Positions 22,801 through 29,560 of a stretch of 64,000 nt of DNA are shown here, piece by piece. The translations under genes were made by a program, and so were the position numbers. Source of the DNA: Annona cherimola (lineage: Eukaryota; Streptophyta; Magnoliopsida; Magnoliales; Annonaceae); NCBI GenBank assembly GCA_030490835.1, contig CM059971.1:104536095-104600094 (forward strand). Reading direction: 5' to 3'. Under the pieces are notes generated by a model that saw only the letters and a program-made list of their open reading frames with translations, searched no databases and had not been told where the DNA came from. Position 1 is the first letter of the stretch. Each line of letters starts with the position of its first letter.

Positions 22801-25005
22801 TGAAAACAGACCATATGTTTGGAAGGAAAAGCCACTTCTGACAAGCATATACTCTGGAGGGTGATGTCACTTCACCAGATTATCCACAATTAAAATTCTG
22901 ATAGAATCAGGTAAGTTATTTCTTGCAATTGTGAAATGAATACCACGATTAAAAAAAAAAAATTCAAGCGACATGTAGTTTGGTAAACACACAGTTCAAG
23001 CTTCTTAAAACGACAAAGTACTCTACAATAACAAAGAAATGCCAAGTCTAACAGCAGTCAAATTATGAAACACTAAGATTCATTTTACTTGAAAATCTTC
23101 TAGATAAAGTAACGCATCCAACATTATTATGAAATTCAAAAAGGGCTAAAAGAGTAATGTATAGAAGAGTAAATATCAGGTTGAGAACCTCGTGCTCTTT
23201 GATCTCCTTTTCCCAATCACTATGTGTCTTCAAACGCTTACTGCTGCTGTAGTAGTTCCCAACATTGAAATCAGTGCAGTCTTGTATGACCATTGCTTGC
23301 TAAAGAAAAAAAAAAAAAGTTGAGTTCTTCTCAAATGCAGAGGTCAATCCAATGCTAGAAGATGTGGGTGTAATGTGTCGAATGTGCAATGCTGAGACAA
23401 GGCAATACAAAATATCTAAATGTGGAGCAGGCGAATACTAAGACCAAAATCTCTGAATGCTTGAAAATGGTAATTACATAGTTACGAATAGCACTTATCT
23501 CCAAAGGAATAAGTGTATCATAAAAAATAGTTAAATGCTCTGGACATTAGAAGAATGAGGTTCACAAGCATGCATAAAACATAACCAAGAACCAACCATA
23601 AACTACCCAATAAGGACAAAGCTCAGTCATTGTTCTTAGTTAAATTGATATATTGGCAAGAATGAATCACGGGCACTCAAAACTGATAAAAGAAACATTC
23701 TGCCATGTCTGCAGTACAAACCCACGTAACAAAAAACTTCCAAAAAGGACAATGCTCAGTTCTTGTTCTTAGCTTACTTGATGCAATGGCAATAAATGAA
23801 TCACGGGTAGTCAAAACTGATAAAAGAAACACGTTGACATGTCTGCAATACAAACCCATATGAACAATTTCAAATGCCAATAGGCATCCAAAATTCAAGG
23901 TGCTGCATCATCCATCATGCATGATCCATCCTGAAAAGCCTTGGCAGTTGCTATAAAGTGCTTTCCTGCTGGAGTAACCCCAAAACTCGGAATCGTCACA
24001 GCATCTAAAAATGGAAGTTCCAAGAATACAAAATTGCAACAATCGCAGCTGGAAAAGATATGGCTTTCACAGCCAAAACCCAAAAGCATTAATATCAAAT
24101 GTCCTCAAGTGGATGATAGCATCTAACTCAAAAGCCACTCCAACCAGATCCCCCCAAAGCATGGCCCAAAAGCCATAACCAGACATCCCAAAGCCTTCAA
24201 TTGACGCAGCCCCTTTCAAAGCCAAAATGTCGCAATCCAATTTCAACGGCCAAAACTAGACATTTTGCCCCTGTGCAATCAGCTACTATCGGACTAAGAA
24301 AGCAGTGAACCTGCAATTCAGCAATTGCAGTTGTCCACCAATAAGATGGGGCAGTGCGGACTACCTGAGCACTCGCGTCTTTCACGTCAGTGGCCATTTA
24401 CTCTTCCGCATTGCCATGCACGTAGAACAAATATATGCAAACCCAAGTCCAATACCAAGAAGTTCAACTATCCGTATACCAAGCAAACTGAAATAGCAAA
24501 AAAAGAAAATAGAAATTAGAAAATTAGGGAGAAACTCACTTGTCGAACAAGATGCACGGTTGGCGCCAAGAAAACGCATACTTCCTTTTGTGGTTTTCTG
24601 ATCAAGTGGCCCAGCTCATAAATAAGCAGGACCGCAATATGCGTCTTTCCACACCCCGTCCCCAGATAAACGATGACATTCTCCTGTACGGCTTTCTGGC
24701 ATAACATCAACTGATATCTGGAAAAAGAAAGATCGCTGATTACAGAAATTCAAACAAACCGAGCACCAGCTCTGCGTGTAGCTCCGATCGTTCTTGGATC
24801 AGAGCATCTTCAAGCGATTCAGAAACTCCAAAATAGACCCAAAAAACAATCCTTCTGTAGCTATATGGCTTTGATATTCGGGGAGAAAAAGAAAACGCTA
24901 AAACAGTAGATCCTCTTACTTTCTTGCAATTTTTCTTGGGTCTTTCACAGGATGGTCGACAGTCGAGACGGGTTGCTGGCTTGCGGAAGAGCTGCACTTG
25001 GCCAT
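1727..25005 (-). CDS. DCL4: Dicer-like 4 (DCL4), 5' part, 17 exons, continues past left edge
   Basis: Plant Dicer that, from family knowledge, cuts long dsRNA made by RDR6 into 21-nt tasiRNAs and antiviral siRNAs in the nucleus. Exons on the minus strand, in order: 24920-25005, 24540-24717, 23189-23299, 22268-22408, 22101-22173, 18578-18642, 18061-18201, 17850-17978, 12910-13042, 11828-11924, 5463-5655, 4656-4816, 4011-4217, 3203-3462, 2808-3082, 2303-2727, 1727-1827. All phases agree, no stop occurs, and all junctions are GT-AG (2,776 nt, about 925 residues). Walker A GTGCGKT is near residue 48, DECH at 154, QSRGRAR near 485, DUF283 about 590-660 and PAZ about 790-920. Remembered resemblance to plant DCL4 is much closer than to DCL1, DCL2 or DCL3. 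Full DCL4 is about 1,600-1,700 residues, so the RNase IIIa/b and dsRBD exons lie outside. The N-terminus before the helicase is short (about 28 residues). The gene looks intact. Confidence 0.95.
2303..2727 (-). CDS. DCL4: DCL4 exon 16: PAZ region
   Basis: 425 nt. Begins [20 protein letters not shown], continues with [10 protein letters not shown] and [15 protein letters not shown], then [14 protein letters not shown]. This is the PAZ N-terminal half that grips the dsRNA end. Donor GA|GTATGT, phase 2. Confidence 0.93.
2808..3082 (-). CDS. DCL4: DCL4 exon 15: DUF283 to PAZ linker
   Basis: Starts with tandem acceptor CAGCAG|AT. It encodes [15 protein letters not shown], then [34 protein letters not shown] and [13 protein letters not shown], typical of the DCL4 platform region. 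It ends FYNSE at GAG|GTATAT. Confidence 0.93.
3083..3202 (-). other. DCL4 intron 14: 120 nt, open in frame
   Basis: The intron between exons 14 and 15 is exactly 40 codons long and has no stop in the DCL4 frame. If retained it would insert 40 mostly hydrophobic residues between the acidic DUF283 tail and the platform region. It has a plausible pyrimidine-rich 3' end and the tandem acceptor CAGCAG. Confidence 0.75.
3203..3462 (-). CDS. DCL4: DCL4 exon 14: DUF283 / Dicer dimerisation domain
   Basis: Contains [17 protein letters not shown], then [20 protein letters not shown], the characteristic DUF283 dsRNA-binding-like fold, then an acidic stretch FETDEDE. It ends GAAG|GTTTTG, before an unusually short intron of 120 nt. 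Confidence 0.93.
4011..4217 (-). CDS. DCL4: DCL4 exon 13: linker to DUF283
   Basis: Encodes [18 protein letters not shown], then [26 protein letters not shown], the start of the Dicer dimerisation domain. Acceptor ACATCGCAG and donor GATGA|GTATGT; phase 2 at both ends. Confidence 0.93.
4656..4816 (-). CDS. DCL4: DCL4 exon 12: helicase motifs V-VI (arginine finger)
   Basis: Reads [20 protein letters not shown] and then [19 protein letters not shown], motif VI with the arginine finger. Of two nested donors, TTG|GTGAGG and AG|GTGATG, the second (4656) is used here because only it keeps exon 13 in frame. Residues NVAEEG differ from the usual KVGEEG. Confidence 0.9.
4960..5157. mobile_element. 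MITE copy in DCL4 intron 11
   Basis: Same family as 54534-54813, recognised by 'ctatacaactacc', 'ttcaactacattccctgt'-like core and the terminal 'aaacacaccctt'. Its left end is degraded. Confidence 0.65.
5463..5655 (-). CDS. DCL4: DCL4 exon 11: helicase motifs IV-V
   Basis: After acceptor TTGGTAG it encodes [20 protein letters not shown], then HYLVGMHSG and ILEKFRSGE, helicase motifs IV to V. Phase 2 in and phase 0 out, donor GAG|GTGAGT. Confidence 0.93.
7125..7610 (+). pseudogene. RTE-type LINE fragment, endonuclease region
   Basis: On the strand opposite to DCL4. The frame from about 7365 reads [37 protein letters not shown], a TGA in place of the expected Trp, then [15 protein letters not shown] and [10 protein letters not shown]. 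This matches the apurinic endonuclease domain of plant RTE/BovB-like LINEs ('WNV-TL-GKS-E-VD'). Upstream, 7125-7300 holds imperfect repeats of about 75 bp with 'gggttgctagggc'-type cores that are usual in the 5' region of these elements. No reverse transcriptase part remains. Confidence 0.85.
7985..8430. mobile_element. Degraded TIR element
   Basis: Left part has 'gactgcaccgtg' with 'gggccc', 'gatcatgaa' and 'ccattgtatttagaat'; the right part has 'tgggacccattttgc' and 'gatcgcaccgt'. These match the ends of the better preserved element at 29561-29905. A block of about 60 bp near the right end (8270-8330 and 8341-8400) is duplicated. Confidence 0.6.
8433..8706. mobile_element. MITE copy, GTGTGTTT-ended family
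   Basis: Begins 'caagtgtgtttagga' and ends 'ccaaacacgccc', with the internal blocks 'gatgtgatat', 'gaggagtaaag'-like and 'gtagttgtatagg'. It is a full-length diverged copy, close to 270 bp. Confidence 0.75.
8717..9230. mobile_element. Foldback MITE with long TIRs, copy 1
   Basis: The left arm runs from 'ttctatgtaactcc' through 'aaaatcttgatgg' and 'tatttaacattattt'. The right arm holds the reverse complement ('aataatattaaacataat', 'ttttccatcaaggatc'). Related copies occur at 9247-9640, 9990-10520, 25376-25960 and 59605-60445. Non-coding. Confidence 0.7.
9247..9640. mobile_element. Foldback MITE, copy 2, inverted relative to copy 1
   Basis: Begins 'cttctatataacgggg' and contains 'aaaattttgatgtttaatgg', then 'gccacatttgctcaaaaa' and 'ttaaatggtttagatgttg', which match copy 1 read on the opposite strand. 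The right end is lost near 9640. Confidence 0.65.
9865..9940 (-). repeat. tRNA-like / SINE head remnant
   Basis: Read on the minus strand it starts 'gaggcactgtctcaatggt', with an A-box-like segment at 9911-9926 and a B-box-like CTTCGATCCTC at 9870-9880, spaced as in a tRNA gene. I could not fold a proper acceptor stem or anticodon arm, so I call it a tRNA-derived repeat and not a functional tRNA gene. Confidence 0.45.
9990..10520. mobile_element. Foldback MITE, copy 3
   Basis: Starts 'cttctatgaaacccct', ends 'tctggttacataaatgcgg'. Internal 'gtggataaatgattctac' and 'acaaatgtggccca' are shared with the other copies. The arms are mutually inverted. Confidence 0.7.
10538..10746. repeat. Triplicated ~72-bp imperfect tandem repeat
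   Basis: Three units at about 10538-10608, 10609-10680 and 10681-10746. Each has a 'gatgacctg-gggtcac' type start, a 'gtgtgtgc-gaagg' middle and a 'ctggagttgtgc' type end. Units 1 and 3 are closest. The sequence is GC-richer than the surrounding intron and not clearly coding. Confidence 0.75.
11828..11924 (-). CDS. DCL4: DCL4 exon 10: start of helicase C-terminal domain
   Basis: Begins after TTATTATAG with the AT that completes a GAT codon. It encodes [20 protein letters not shown], matching the conserved DCL4 block 'EPFFS-KLL-LI-IL'. The donor TATGG|GTATGG leaves phase 2. An intron of about 6.2 kb follows. Confidence 0.87.
11925..12909 (-). other. DCL4 intron 9
   Basis: About 1 kb of intron. 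I see no element with recognisable ends or coding similarity. Confidence 0.6.
12910..13042 (-). CDS. DCL4: DCL4 exon 9
   Basis: Begins [12 protein letters not shown] after acceptor TTCCAAAG and ends DFDFID+G at G|GTATGC. This donor is chosen because it gives phase 1, which exon 10 requires; the product then reads DDGLGCK. A second donor, AAG|GTATTT at 12860, stays open but puts exon 10 out of frame. Confidence 0.8.
13516..13822. repeat. Tandem duplication, period ~165 bp
   Basis: Two units beginning 'ataacacctaaca' at 13516 and 13681. They share 'gtgctattaaatactcaatg', 'gaagcttaat' types, 'ccaaacatg' and 'gggcttgcaa-gaatcccaat'. They have diverged by scattered substitutions, so the duplication is not recent. 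Confidence 0.8.
14000..15075 (+). repeat. LTR-like segment with CT-rich leader
   Basis: Features of a retrotransposon LTR 3' half: 'tttataaatagga' (TATA-like) at about 14494, a short leader, then a 'cttcttctttctt' microsatellite (about 14568-14690) and 'ccctattgagaggatctt'. No primer-binding site or coding part was found. A shorter related segment lies at 16060-16560. Confidence 0.4.
15739..15966. mobile_element. Small TIR element (~230 bp)
   Basis: The left end 'gggtgtgttttggaatgat' followed by 'catggattgggatggga' is matched in inverted form by the right end 'catctcatcctaatccatgg' and 'gatcattcagaacatg'. The arms are about 35 bp. Non-coding. Confidence 0.65.
16060..16560 (+). repeat. Second LTR-like segment with CT-rich leader
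   Basis: Contains 'cacctataaatacatcc' (TATA-like, 16330), 'aagtgctctgtaattcgtc', a CT-rich leader and 'ctagaggttccttcctc', similar in layout to 14000-15075. Probably an old LTR fragment. Confidence 0.4.
17850..17978 (-). CDS. DCL4: DCL4 exon 8: helicase insertion domain
   Basis: 43 codons. It encodes [20 protein letters not shown] then [10 protein letters not shown], the helical insertion region of Dicer helicases. Acceptor GAGATCAG and donor CAG|GTGAGC. The intron that follows is about 4.8 kb. Confidence 0.9.
18061..18201 (-). CDS. DCL4: DCL4 exon 7
   Basis: 47 codons beginning [19 protein letters not shown], the conserved 'Y-S-(V/I)-E-D' block of DCL4, then [10 protein letters not shown]. 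Its acceptor is preceded by a (CT)10 microsatellite that serves as the polypyrimidine tract. The donor is CGG|GTATGT. Confidence 0.92.
18207..18226. repeat. (AG)10 microsatellite at DCL4 exon 7 acceptor
   Basis: Ten AG dinucleotides. On the DCL4 strand this is (CT)10 directly upstream of the GTCAG acceptor of exon 7, so it acts as the polypyrimidine tract. Confidence 0.95.
18578..18642 (-). CDS. DCL4: DCL4 exon 6
   Basis: A 65-nt exon between CTTATAG and AAG|GTACTTC. It encodes [20 protein letters not shown], the linker after helicase domain 1 that in Dicers leads into the insertion domain. The phase fits exons 5 and 7 exactly. Confidence 0.88.
18965..19205. mobile_element. MITE copy in DCL4 intron 5
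   Basis: Diverged member of the GGGTGTGTTT family, with 'cctatacacctttgg', 'ttatacaactattctatc' and 'ttaactttattttttcact' blocks. The ends are eroded. Confidence 0.55.
19485..19990 (-). mobile_element. TRIM-like LTR element remnant, two LTR-like units
   Basis: Two related units start 'tgtaacaacccaggtccc' (19485) and 'tataacaatttgggtcct' (19688). Each continues with 'catag/taatgtgacatt', 'ctttggcacta' and 'tacaacatcac' type blocks. Directly before the second unit, 'tgctctgatac' (19673-19683) is the complement of the classic tRNA-iMet primer-binding site. The internal motif 'cttctgcccggttc' appears twice (19630 and about 19948). This fits a small non-coding TRIM in the DCL4 transcription direction, possibly multimeric. 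Confidence 0.6.
20880..21310. repeat. Tandem duplication, period ~215 bp, nearly identical
   Basis: Unit 1 is 20880-21095, unit 2 is 21096-21310. Both run from 'aaaattgaag' through 'gatctcaaatgaaa', 'tctatcctaatgatcacag' and 'catgaaaaaaatgtttcag' to 'ctattgaagtcatttt'. Only a few substitutions and small indels separate them, so the duplication is fairly recent. Confidence 0.93.
22101..22173 (-). CDS. DCL4: DCL4 exon 5: helicase motif III
   Basis: Begins [15 protein letters not shown] and continues into MTASPVVGK, helicase motif III. The donor G|GTAGTT gives phase 1, completed by exon 6 after an intron of about 3.5 kb. Confidence 0.92.
22268..22408 (-). CDS. DCL4: DCL4 exon 4: helicase motif II (DECH box)
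   Basis: 47 codons. It encodes [13 protein letters not shown], then [11 protein letters not shown], the DExH motif II that couples ATP hydrolysis to translocation, then HPYAQIMK. Acceptor TGTGCAG and donor AAG|GTGCGC. Confidence 0.95.
22409..23188 (-). other. DCL4 intron 3
   Basis: 780 nt without recognisable repeats. Short open frames on both strands have no family similarity. Confidence 0.6.
23189..23299 (-). CDS. DCL4: DCL4 exon 3: helicase core
   Basis: 37 codons, phase 0 at both ends, acceptor TTTCTTTAG and donor GAG|GTTCTC. It contains [14 protein letters not shown], strongly conserved in DCL4. The segment just before reads VGNYYSS; from memory, relatives usually have Cys-Gly where Tyr-Ser stands here. 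Confidence 0.92.
23613..23875. repeat. Tandem duplication in DCL4 intron 2, period ~133 bp
   Basis: Units start 'aggacaaagctcagtc' (23613) and 'aggacaatgctcagttc' (23746). They share 'gaatcacgggcactcaaaac' types, 'tgataaaagaaaca' and 'catgtctgcagtacaaaccc' with moderate divergence. The rest of this intron (23300-24539) shows nothing else. Confidence 0.85.
24540..24717 (-). CDS. DCL4: DCL4 exon 2: helicase motif I (ATP binding)
   Basis: Acceptor TTTTTCCAG. The exon reads [10 protein letters not shown] and then [20 protein letters not shown], which contains the Walker A P-loop GTGCGKT. It ends in the motif Ia region [11 protein letters not shown] at CAA|GTGAGT. Phase 2 in, phase 0 out. Confidence 0.95.
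24920..25005 (-). CDS. DCL4: DCL4 exon 1 with start codon
   Basis: Starts at ATG 25005-25003 in a favourable context (GGCC before, GCC after). It encodes a short Ser/Gln-rich leader and then KDPRKIAR, the conserved entry to the DCL4 helicase domain. The donor is AA|GTAAGAGG, leaving two bases of a Lys codon that exon 2 completes. I saw no upstream in-frame ATG. Confidence 0.9.
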
Positions 25006-25375
25006 GGCCAGCGGAGTGAGAAAGGAAGATGAGTTTTGGTTTTCCCGGCAGCAGCAGAGATTCCACCTACAAAAAAGCTGTCAGAAGAAAATGGCTTCTG
25101 CTGACCTCTTATTGTTTCCGACAGGAGTCTCCGTGGCTAGAACGCGGGAAATATACGCTGATGATGTGTTCTAGCCGACAAGGACAAGGTGGTCCGAAAG
25201 CGGGCTCTGCGTCCAATTTCCATGAAATTTCCGTTTGCCGAATCACAATCCCCCCTAGATTTCTTTAAAATCAGCCGCAGCATTTCCCAAAAATGTGAAA
25301 AACAGAAGACTTCCATGATGCGTTGTCATGTGCAAATGGATCGTATGTATACGGAGGCTATCTTTTTATGGGTCC
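25006..25375 (-). promoter_or_regulatory. DCL4 5' leader and proximal upstream region
   Basis: Low-copy sequence between the DCL4 start codon and the first upstream repeat (25376). It presumably holds the leader and core promoter by position. I see no convincing TATA box on the minus strand, so start-site position cannot be given. Confidence 0.5.
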
Positions 25376-25960
25376 CGCTCATCGGAATAATTGTATGAAT
25401 ATTTAATAGTTGGTGAAAAATTTAGTATATTTGTCATAGTATCATTTATAATACATTGAAAAACTATTTCGCTTATTTATAATTACTAGGCTATAAAAGT
25501 TTATCTTTAAAAAAAAAAAAGGTTACAAAAGTTTAAAATTAATGTAATAAAATAATTTAATATTAAATATTAATTTTAAAATTATATTTCTAATATTTAA
25601 ATTATCTAAAATATTATTTCTCTGTGGATAAATAATTCTATACAATATTATTATATTATAATATATGTGCTGATGAATTTAAATTTTTCCCAATTTATAT
25701 ATGAGTATATCTATTTTTAAGCAAATATAACTTATAAACATATTTAATTTAAATAAAATTTGGTATTATAACTAAACAAATAATATTAAATATAATGGAT
25801 ATATTATATTTTTAACTTATAAACATATTTAATTTAAATAAAATTTGGTGTTATAACTAAGCAAATAATATTAAATATAATGGATATATTATATTTTATT
25901 AAATATCAAGAACTTAAGTTTTAAAAAATTATATAAAATTACTATTACATAAAAGTCGAA
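25376..25960. mobile_element. Foldback MITE, AT-eroded copy
   Basis: Upstream of DCL4. Shares 'gtggataaataattctata', 'atttatatatgagtat' and 'ataatattaaatataatgg' with the copies in DCL4 intron 10, but most C and G positions have decayed to T and A. The segment 25720-25800 is repeated at 25815-25900 and again around 26030-26120. Confidence 0.7.
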
Positions 25961-26170
25961 CCAAAGCCGCCAGCTGTATTCATATATGGTATGTGAAGCG
26001 GGAATGGGTATCCGATTTTAATTTTAATTTAGATGAAATTTGTTATTTTAATTAAATAAATAATATTAAATATAATAGATATATTAGATTTTTATCAAAT
26101 ATCAATAACTTAAATTTTTAAAAATTATATAAAACTAAAATTTTAAAAAATTATATAAAACTACTGTTAC

Positions 26171-26553
26171 GTAACTTAATTATCTAGAAGCCGACCCAAT
26201 TTGGGGAGACGAGGGGTTCGATTCGAGTGGGACAAAGCAGCCGTGCTCTTATGCGTTTTTGAAGCGGGGAGTGGGCATCCGATTTTTCGTGCACCTAATG
26301 GGTCAATGGATTCCTTGTCGACGTGTCGTCCGTGCAGCGCATAGGCACTGACAGCGTGCACCGGCTCTCATCCTCCCGCACCGTGACTTGTGCGCAGCCA
26401 AAGTCGTCTACAGTCCGGCGAACTAAGAAGATTCCTGCACAGGCGGACTACGAATACCTGTAAGCATGCCTGTTAGTACGTCATGCCATTGGCCGTCGAT
26501 TCAGCTTCGGAGTTGGACGAAGGAAGGTCCGTGCGGCCGGACACTTGACTACG
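26171..26553. other. GC-richer low-copy island, unidentified
   Basis: About 380 bp with higher GC than its surroundings and no repeat similarity inside the window. Open frames are short and unrecognised. It could be a gene fragment or regulatory DNA for a neighbour. Confidence 0.4.
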
Positions 26554-27224
26554 GGTGTGTTTGGAGTAGTTACATAATGTAAATTTAAAACTTTTCATCC
26601 TTGAGGAGTGATTCTATTAGCCCGGGCTAAGTAAATGGCCCACTTAGCCCACCTCAAAAAATCTATTTATAATAAAAAAAAATTACTTTTTTTTCATGTA
26701 CTTGTTTATCTAAGTGTATTTAACATATAGACCAAGTTTTACTATTTTTGAATATGTTTATCTATTTTTTTGAGATTTTCAAACATCTATGTGTATATAT
26801 GCATTTAAAATACCCTTATTTTCAAAAATCTAAAAAAAATATATGCACATTTCCAAAAATGGTAAAACTTGGTCTATATGTTAAATACACTTAGATAAAC
26901 AAGTGTATGAAGAAAAAAACAAAAAAAAATTGTTTTAAATAGGTTTTTTGAGGTGGGCTAAGTGGGCCATTTACTTAGCCCGGGCTAATAGAATCACTCC
27001 TCTTCATCCTTCATAATTATTATATTTTTTTTATTATTTTTCATATTTTCTTACACAGCTTTCCTACTTTTCAATCATTTCTACACAATCGTCTATACAA
27101 TTAACTTATATATTTTAACTTTATCTTTTTTACTTTTCATCATTACCCTGTAATATAATATTATTTGACAACTTATATTAAATAAAATTTTTCAACAAAA
27201 GTTTATTTATTCCTAAACACACCC
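26554..27224. mobile_element. MITE (GGGTGTGTTT ends) split by a later insertion
   Basis: Ends 'gggtgtgtttgg' at 26554 and 'aaacacaccc' at 27224 are inverted repeats. The internal sequence matches the family but is interrupted at 'ttcatcctt' by the 400-bp element 26603-27002. Without the insertion it would be about 262 bp, the usual family size. Confidence 0.88.
26603..27002. mobile_element. Mutator-type foldback MITE, 400 bp, 9-bp TSD
   Basis: Starts 'gaggagtgattctattagcc' and ends with its exact reverse complement. The arms include 'cccgggctaagtaaatggcc' and extend for about 190 bp each, so the element is nearly a complete palindrome. It is flanked by a perfect 9-bp duplication TTCATCCTT (26594-26602 and 27003-27011), the length typical of Mutator-like elements. 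Other copies lie at 33111-33505 and 33515-33912. Confidence 0.93.
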
Positions 27225-27227
27225 TTT

Positions 27228-27770
27228 GTTAACGTTACTCAGATAAATAAAATATTTTAAAACTAAGAGTATGCATATGAAGTGATAATATTTTTAGTTT
27301 AAAGCTTTATACGTAAAAGTCAATCAAAAAAATGATGTGATATTACATAAGTAACAATGAAAAATAAATAAAGTAAAATTGAAATAGATAAGACAGTTGC
27401 ATAGATAATTATATAAAAATAATTGAAAATAAGATAATTGTACAAAAAGACATAAAAAATATAATATTTATGAAAAGTGAAAAATTTTAACTTGATATTT
27501 TTTATTTATTATCAATCACACTTATAAGGTATGTTTGATAAGTAATAAAAATTTTGATAAAAAAATTTATGTAAAAATATAATAAAATAATGTAATATGA
27601 CAAGAGTAACCATGAAGAGTACACAAAATAAAGTTAAAATATATAAATTAAATATATAGGTAACTGTGTAAAAATAATTGAAAAATATGCTAGTTATATT
27701 AGAAAAAAGTAAATAAATAACTAAAAAAAATGAAAATGTAAATAAACAATGGTGTAAATAAACCCCTATT
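27228..27770. mobile_element. Two adjacent degraded MITE copies
   Basis: First copy about 27228-27515 ('gtgatattacataagtaac', 'gacagttgcatagataatt'), second about 27520-27770 ('aaggtatgtttgataag', 'gtaatatgacaagagtaac'). Both are the GGGTGTGTTT family, in the same orientation, with eroded ends. Confidence 0.65.
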
Positions 27771-28663
27771 TGATACCGACTGGCGGCCAAATAGTTTTGA
27801 AAGTCAATGAAATGAGTTGGGGCCGATCGATGGCTAGATGAGGTGCTATCGTATGCCAAAGGAGTAACAAATGATGGTCTCCCGTCACATGCATACCGCC
27901 AAAACACAGCGACACTAGCCTGCAAGGGTACCAGGGGTACAACTTTAGAGCTTGTGAAACAAGTTCTTTTTCTCAAATTTAAATTCAATCGGTTTATAAA
28001 ACTTAAATCCCAAATTTAATCTTATCTGTGTAAATATTTTCATGTTTAAATTATAATATTTTTATTTATATTTATTGTTATGTTTATATTATTTACTTTT
28101 GTTGATTTTATTTCACTGTCTTGCTCGGAAAACATATTACAGAAGAGATTTTCAGAAGCAAAACCCCTTTGAATATACTACATAAAACTCATTGATTATA
28201 TTTACATAAATTTTCAAACTTATTGTTCTTAAATCAAATGAAAATGTAACAATTTAATTTTAGGTTTTTCTCAAATATATTTATTACATTTGATTATAAT
28301 TCCAAATATATTCCCTGTGTTTCGACAATTTTGGATATATTCATTATGTTTGCATCTAATTTCAAAAAAATTTATTTTGTTAAAGACAGTTAAGTTAGCG
28401 GTCATCCGTTTAAATGTTGATTATATTTGTCATAAATGCCCAAAATACCTATGGTGTAAAATAATAAAAGATGAAATGAATGACATTAGAAATCTTCAAA
28501 TTTAAAACTCTTGTGCAATCAGGGTAGCGGTGAGTTATGATATTCAATTTTTTGAATATAACTCTAATTTTGATGGGAAAATTAGTGATTACACAAATAG
28601 ACTAATGGCGTTTGCTAATGTCTATAATGGATTAAGCATCTTGGGAATAGATAGAAACATAGT
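27771..28663. other. Intergenic, mostly AT-rich
   Basis: 27771-27960 is GC-richer low-copy sequence without an identifiable gene. 28240-28660 contains a degenerate repeat ('ggatatattcattatgtttg', 'catttatg/cataaatgcccaaaatacc') that recurs near 56940-57130. Nothing else is recognisable. Confidence 0.5.
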
Positions 28664-28954
28664 GGGTGTGTTTGGTTGGAGGTAAAACTTTTGATGAAAA
28701 GTTTTAGAGGTAGAAGTTGTCAAATTGATAGAAAATGATGTGATATAATAGGAGTAATGATGAGGAGTAAAGAGAATAAAGTTAAAATATATAGGTTAGT
28801 CGTATTGGTAGTTGTGTAGAAATGATTGAAAAGTTGGGTAGTTTGTATAGAAAAATGTGAAAAAATAATTAAAAAATAGAGTAGTTATGAAGAGTGAAAA
28901 GTTTTGGGTTGAAAAGTTTTAATTGACAAGTTTTGGCCCCAAACAAACACACCC
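28664..28954. mobile_element. Complete MITE, 291 bp, TSD AGT
   Basis: Reference copy of the family. The termini GGGTGTGTTTG and CAAACACACCC are perfect inverted repeats, flanked by AGT on both sides (28661-28663, 28955-28957). The subterminal 'aaaacttttgatgaaaagtt' is echoed inverted near the other end. The 3-bp TSD suggests a PIF/Harbinger-like or related transposase, but AGT is not the usual TWA. Confidence 0.9.
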
Positions 28955-29124
28955 AGTATGTATATTTGTAATTTCTTAAACATAATGGTTATGTTTGAAA
29001 AAAAGATTTTAAATTTTCAACCCAAGGTTTGATTCTAAATTTTAAATTTTCAATCAACATAGATATAATTAAATTTCAAGTTTTATAAATAAAAATAAAA
29101 GTTAGTTTTTTATAAAGAAAAATA

Positions 29125-29400
29125 ATTTTGTTATCCTGAGCTAAATAATGACTTATTTAACATATCTTTAAAACTCATTTTTTTATGTTTTATTCGTGCA
29201 CTTGTTTATCAAAGTATGTTTAATACATAAATTAACTTTTACCTTTTTTGGATATTTGTATGCATATTTTTAACTATTTTTAAACACAAAAGCATATTGG
29301 TTGTTTTTAACTTAAATACATTTATATTAACAAATATCGAGAATTTTTTTAAGAAAAAGATTGTTTAAAGTTTTCTAAGTAAGTCATTATTTGACCACGA
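29125..29400. mobile_element. Degenerate relative of the Mutator-type foldback element
   Basis: Begins 'atcctgagctaaataatgac', ends 'gtaagtcattatttgaccac', with 'cttgtttatcaaagtatgtt' and 'tacataaattaacttttacc' inside, matching the arms of 26603-27002 at reduced identity. Confidence 0.5.
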
Positions 29401-29560
29401 TTGGCCAAAAAAAAAAAAGTTTTAAGTTATATGAGTCGAGTTGCACTTTTAGTTGCTGACAACAATAACACAACATGCATCTAAAACATATGGGTACAGC
29501 TTATGCGGGGTTGAGCTTGAACCCAATTTCCAACAATGTTGATATATATGAGAGCTGTTT

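Noticed and set aside
24740..25066. Longer frame overlapping DCL4 exon 1
   Set aside because: It is in a different frame from the conserved KDPRKIAR block and overlaps intron 1, so it is a shadow.
27512..27988. 158-codon minus-strand open frame
   Set aside because: Most of it crosses two MITE copies; the hydrophobic composition reflects the T-rich strand. Not a membrane protein gene.
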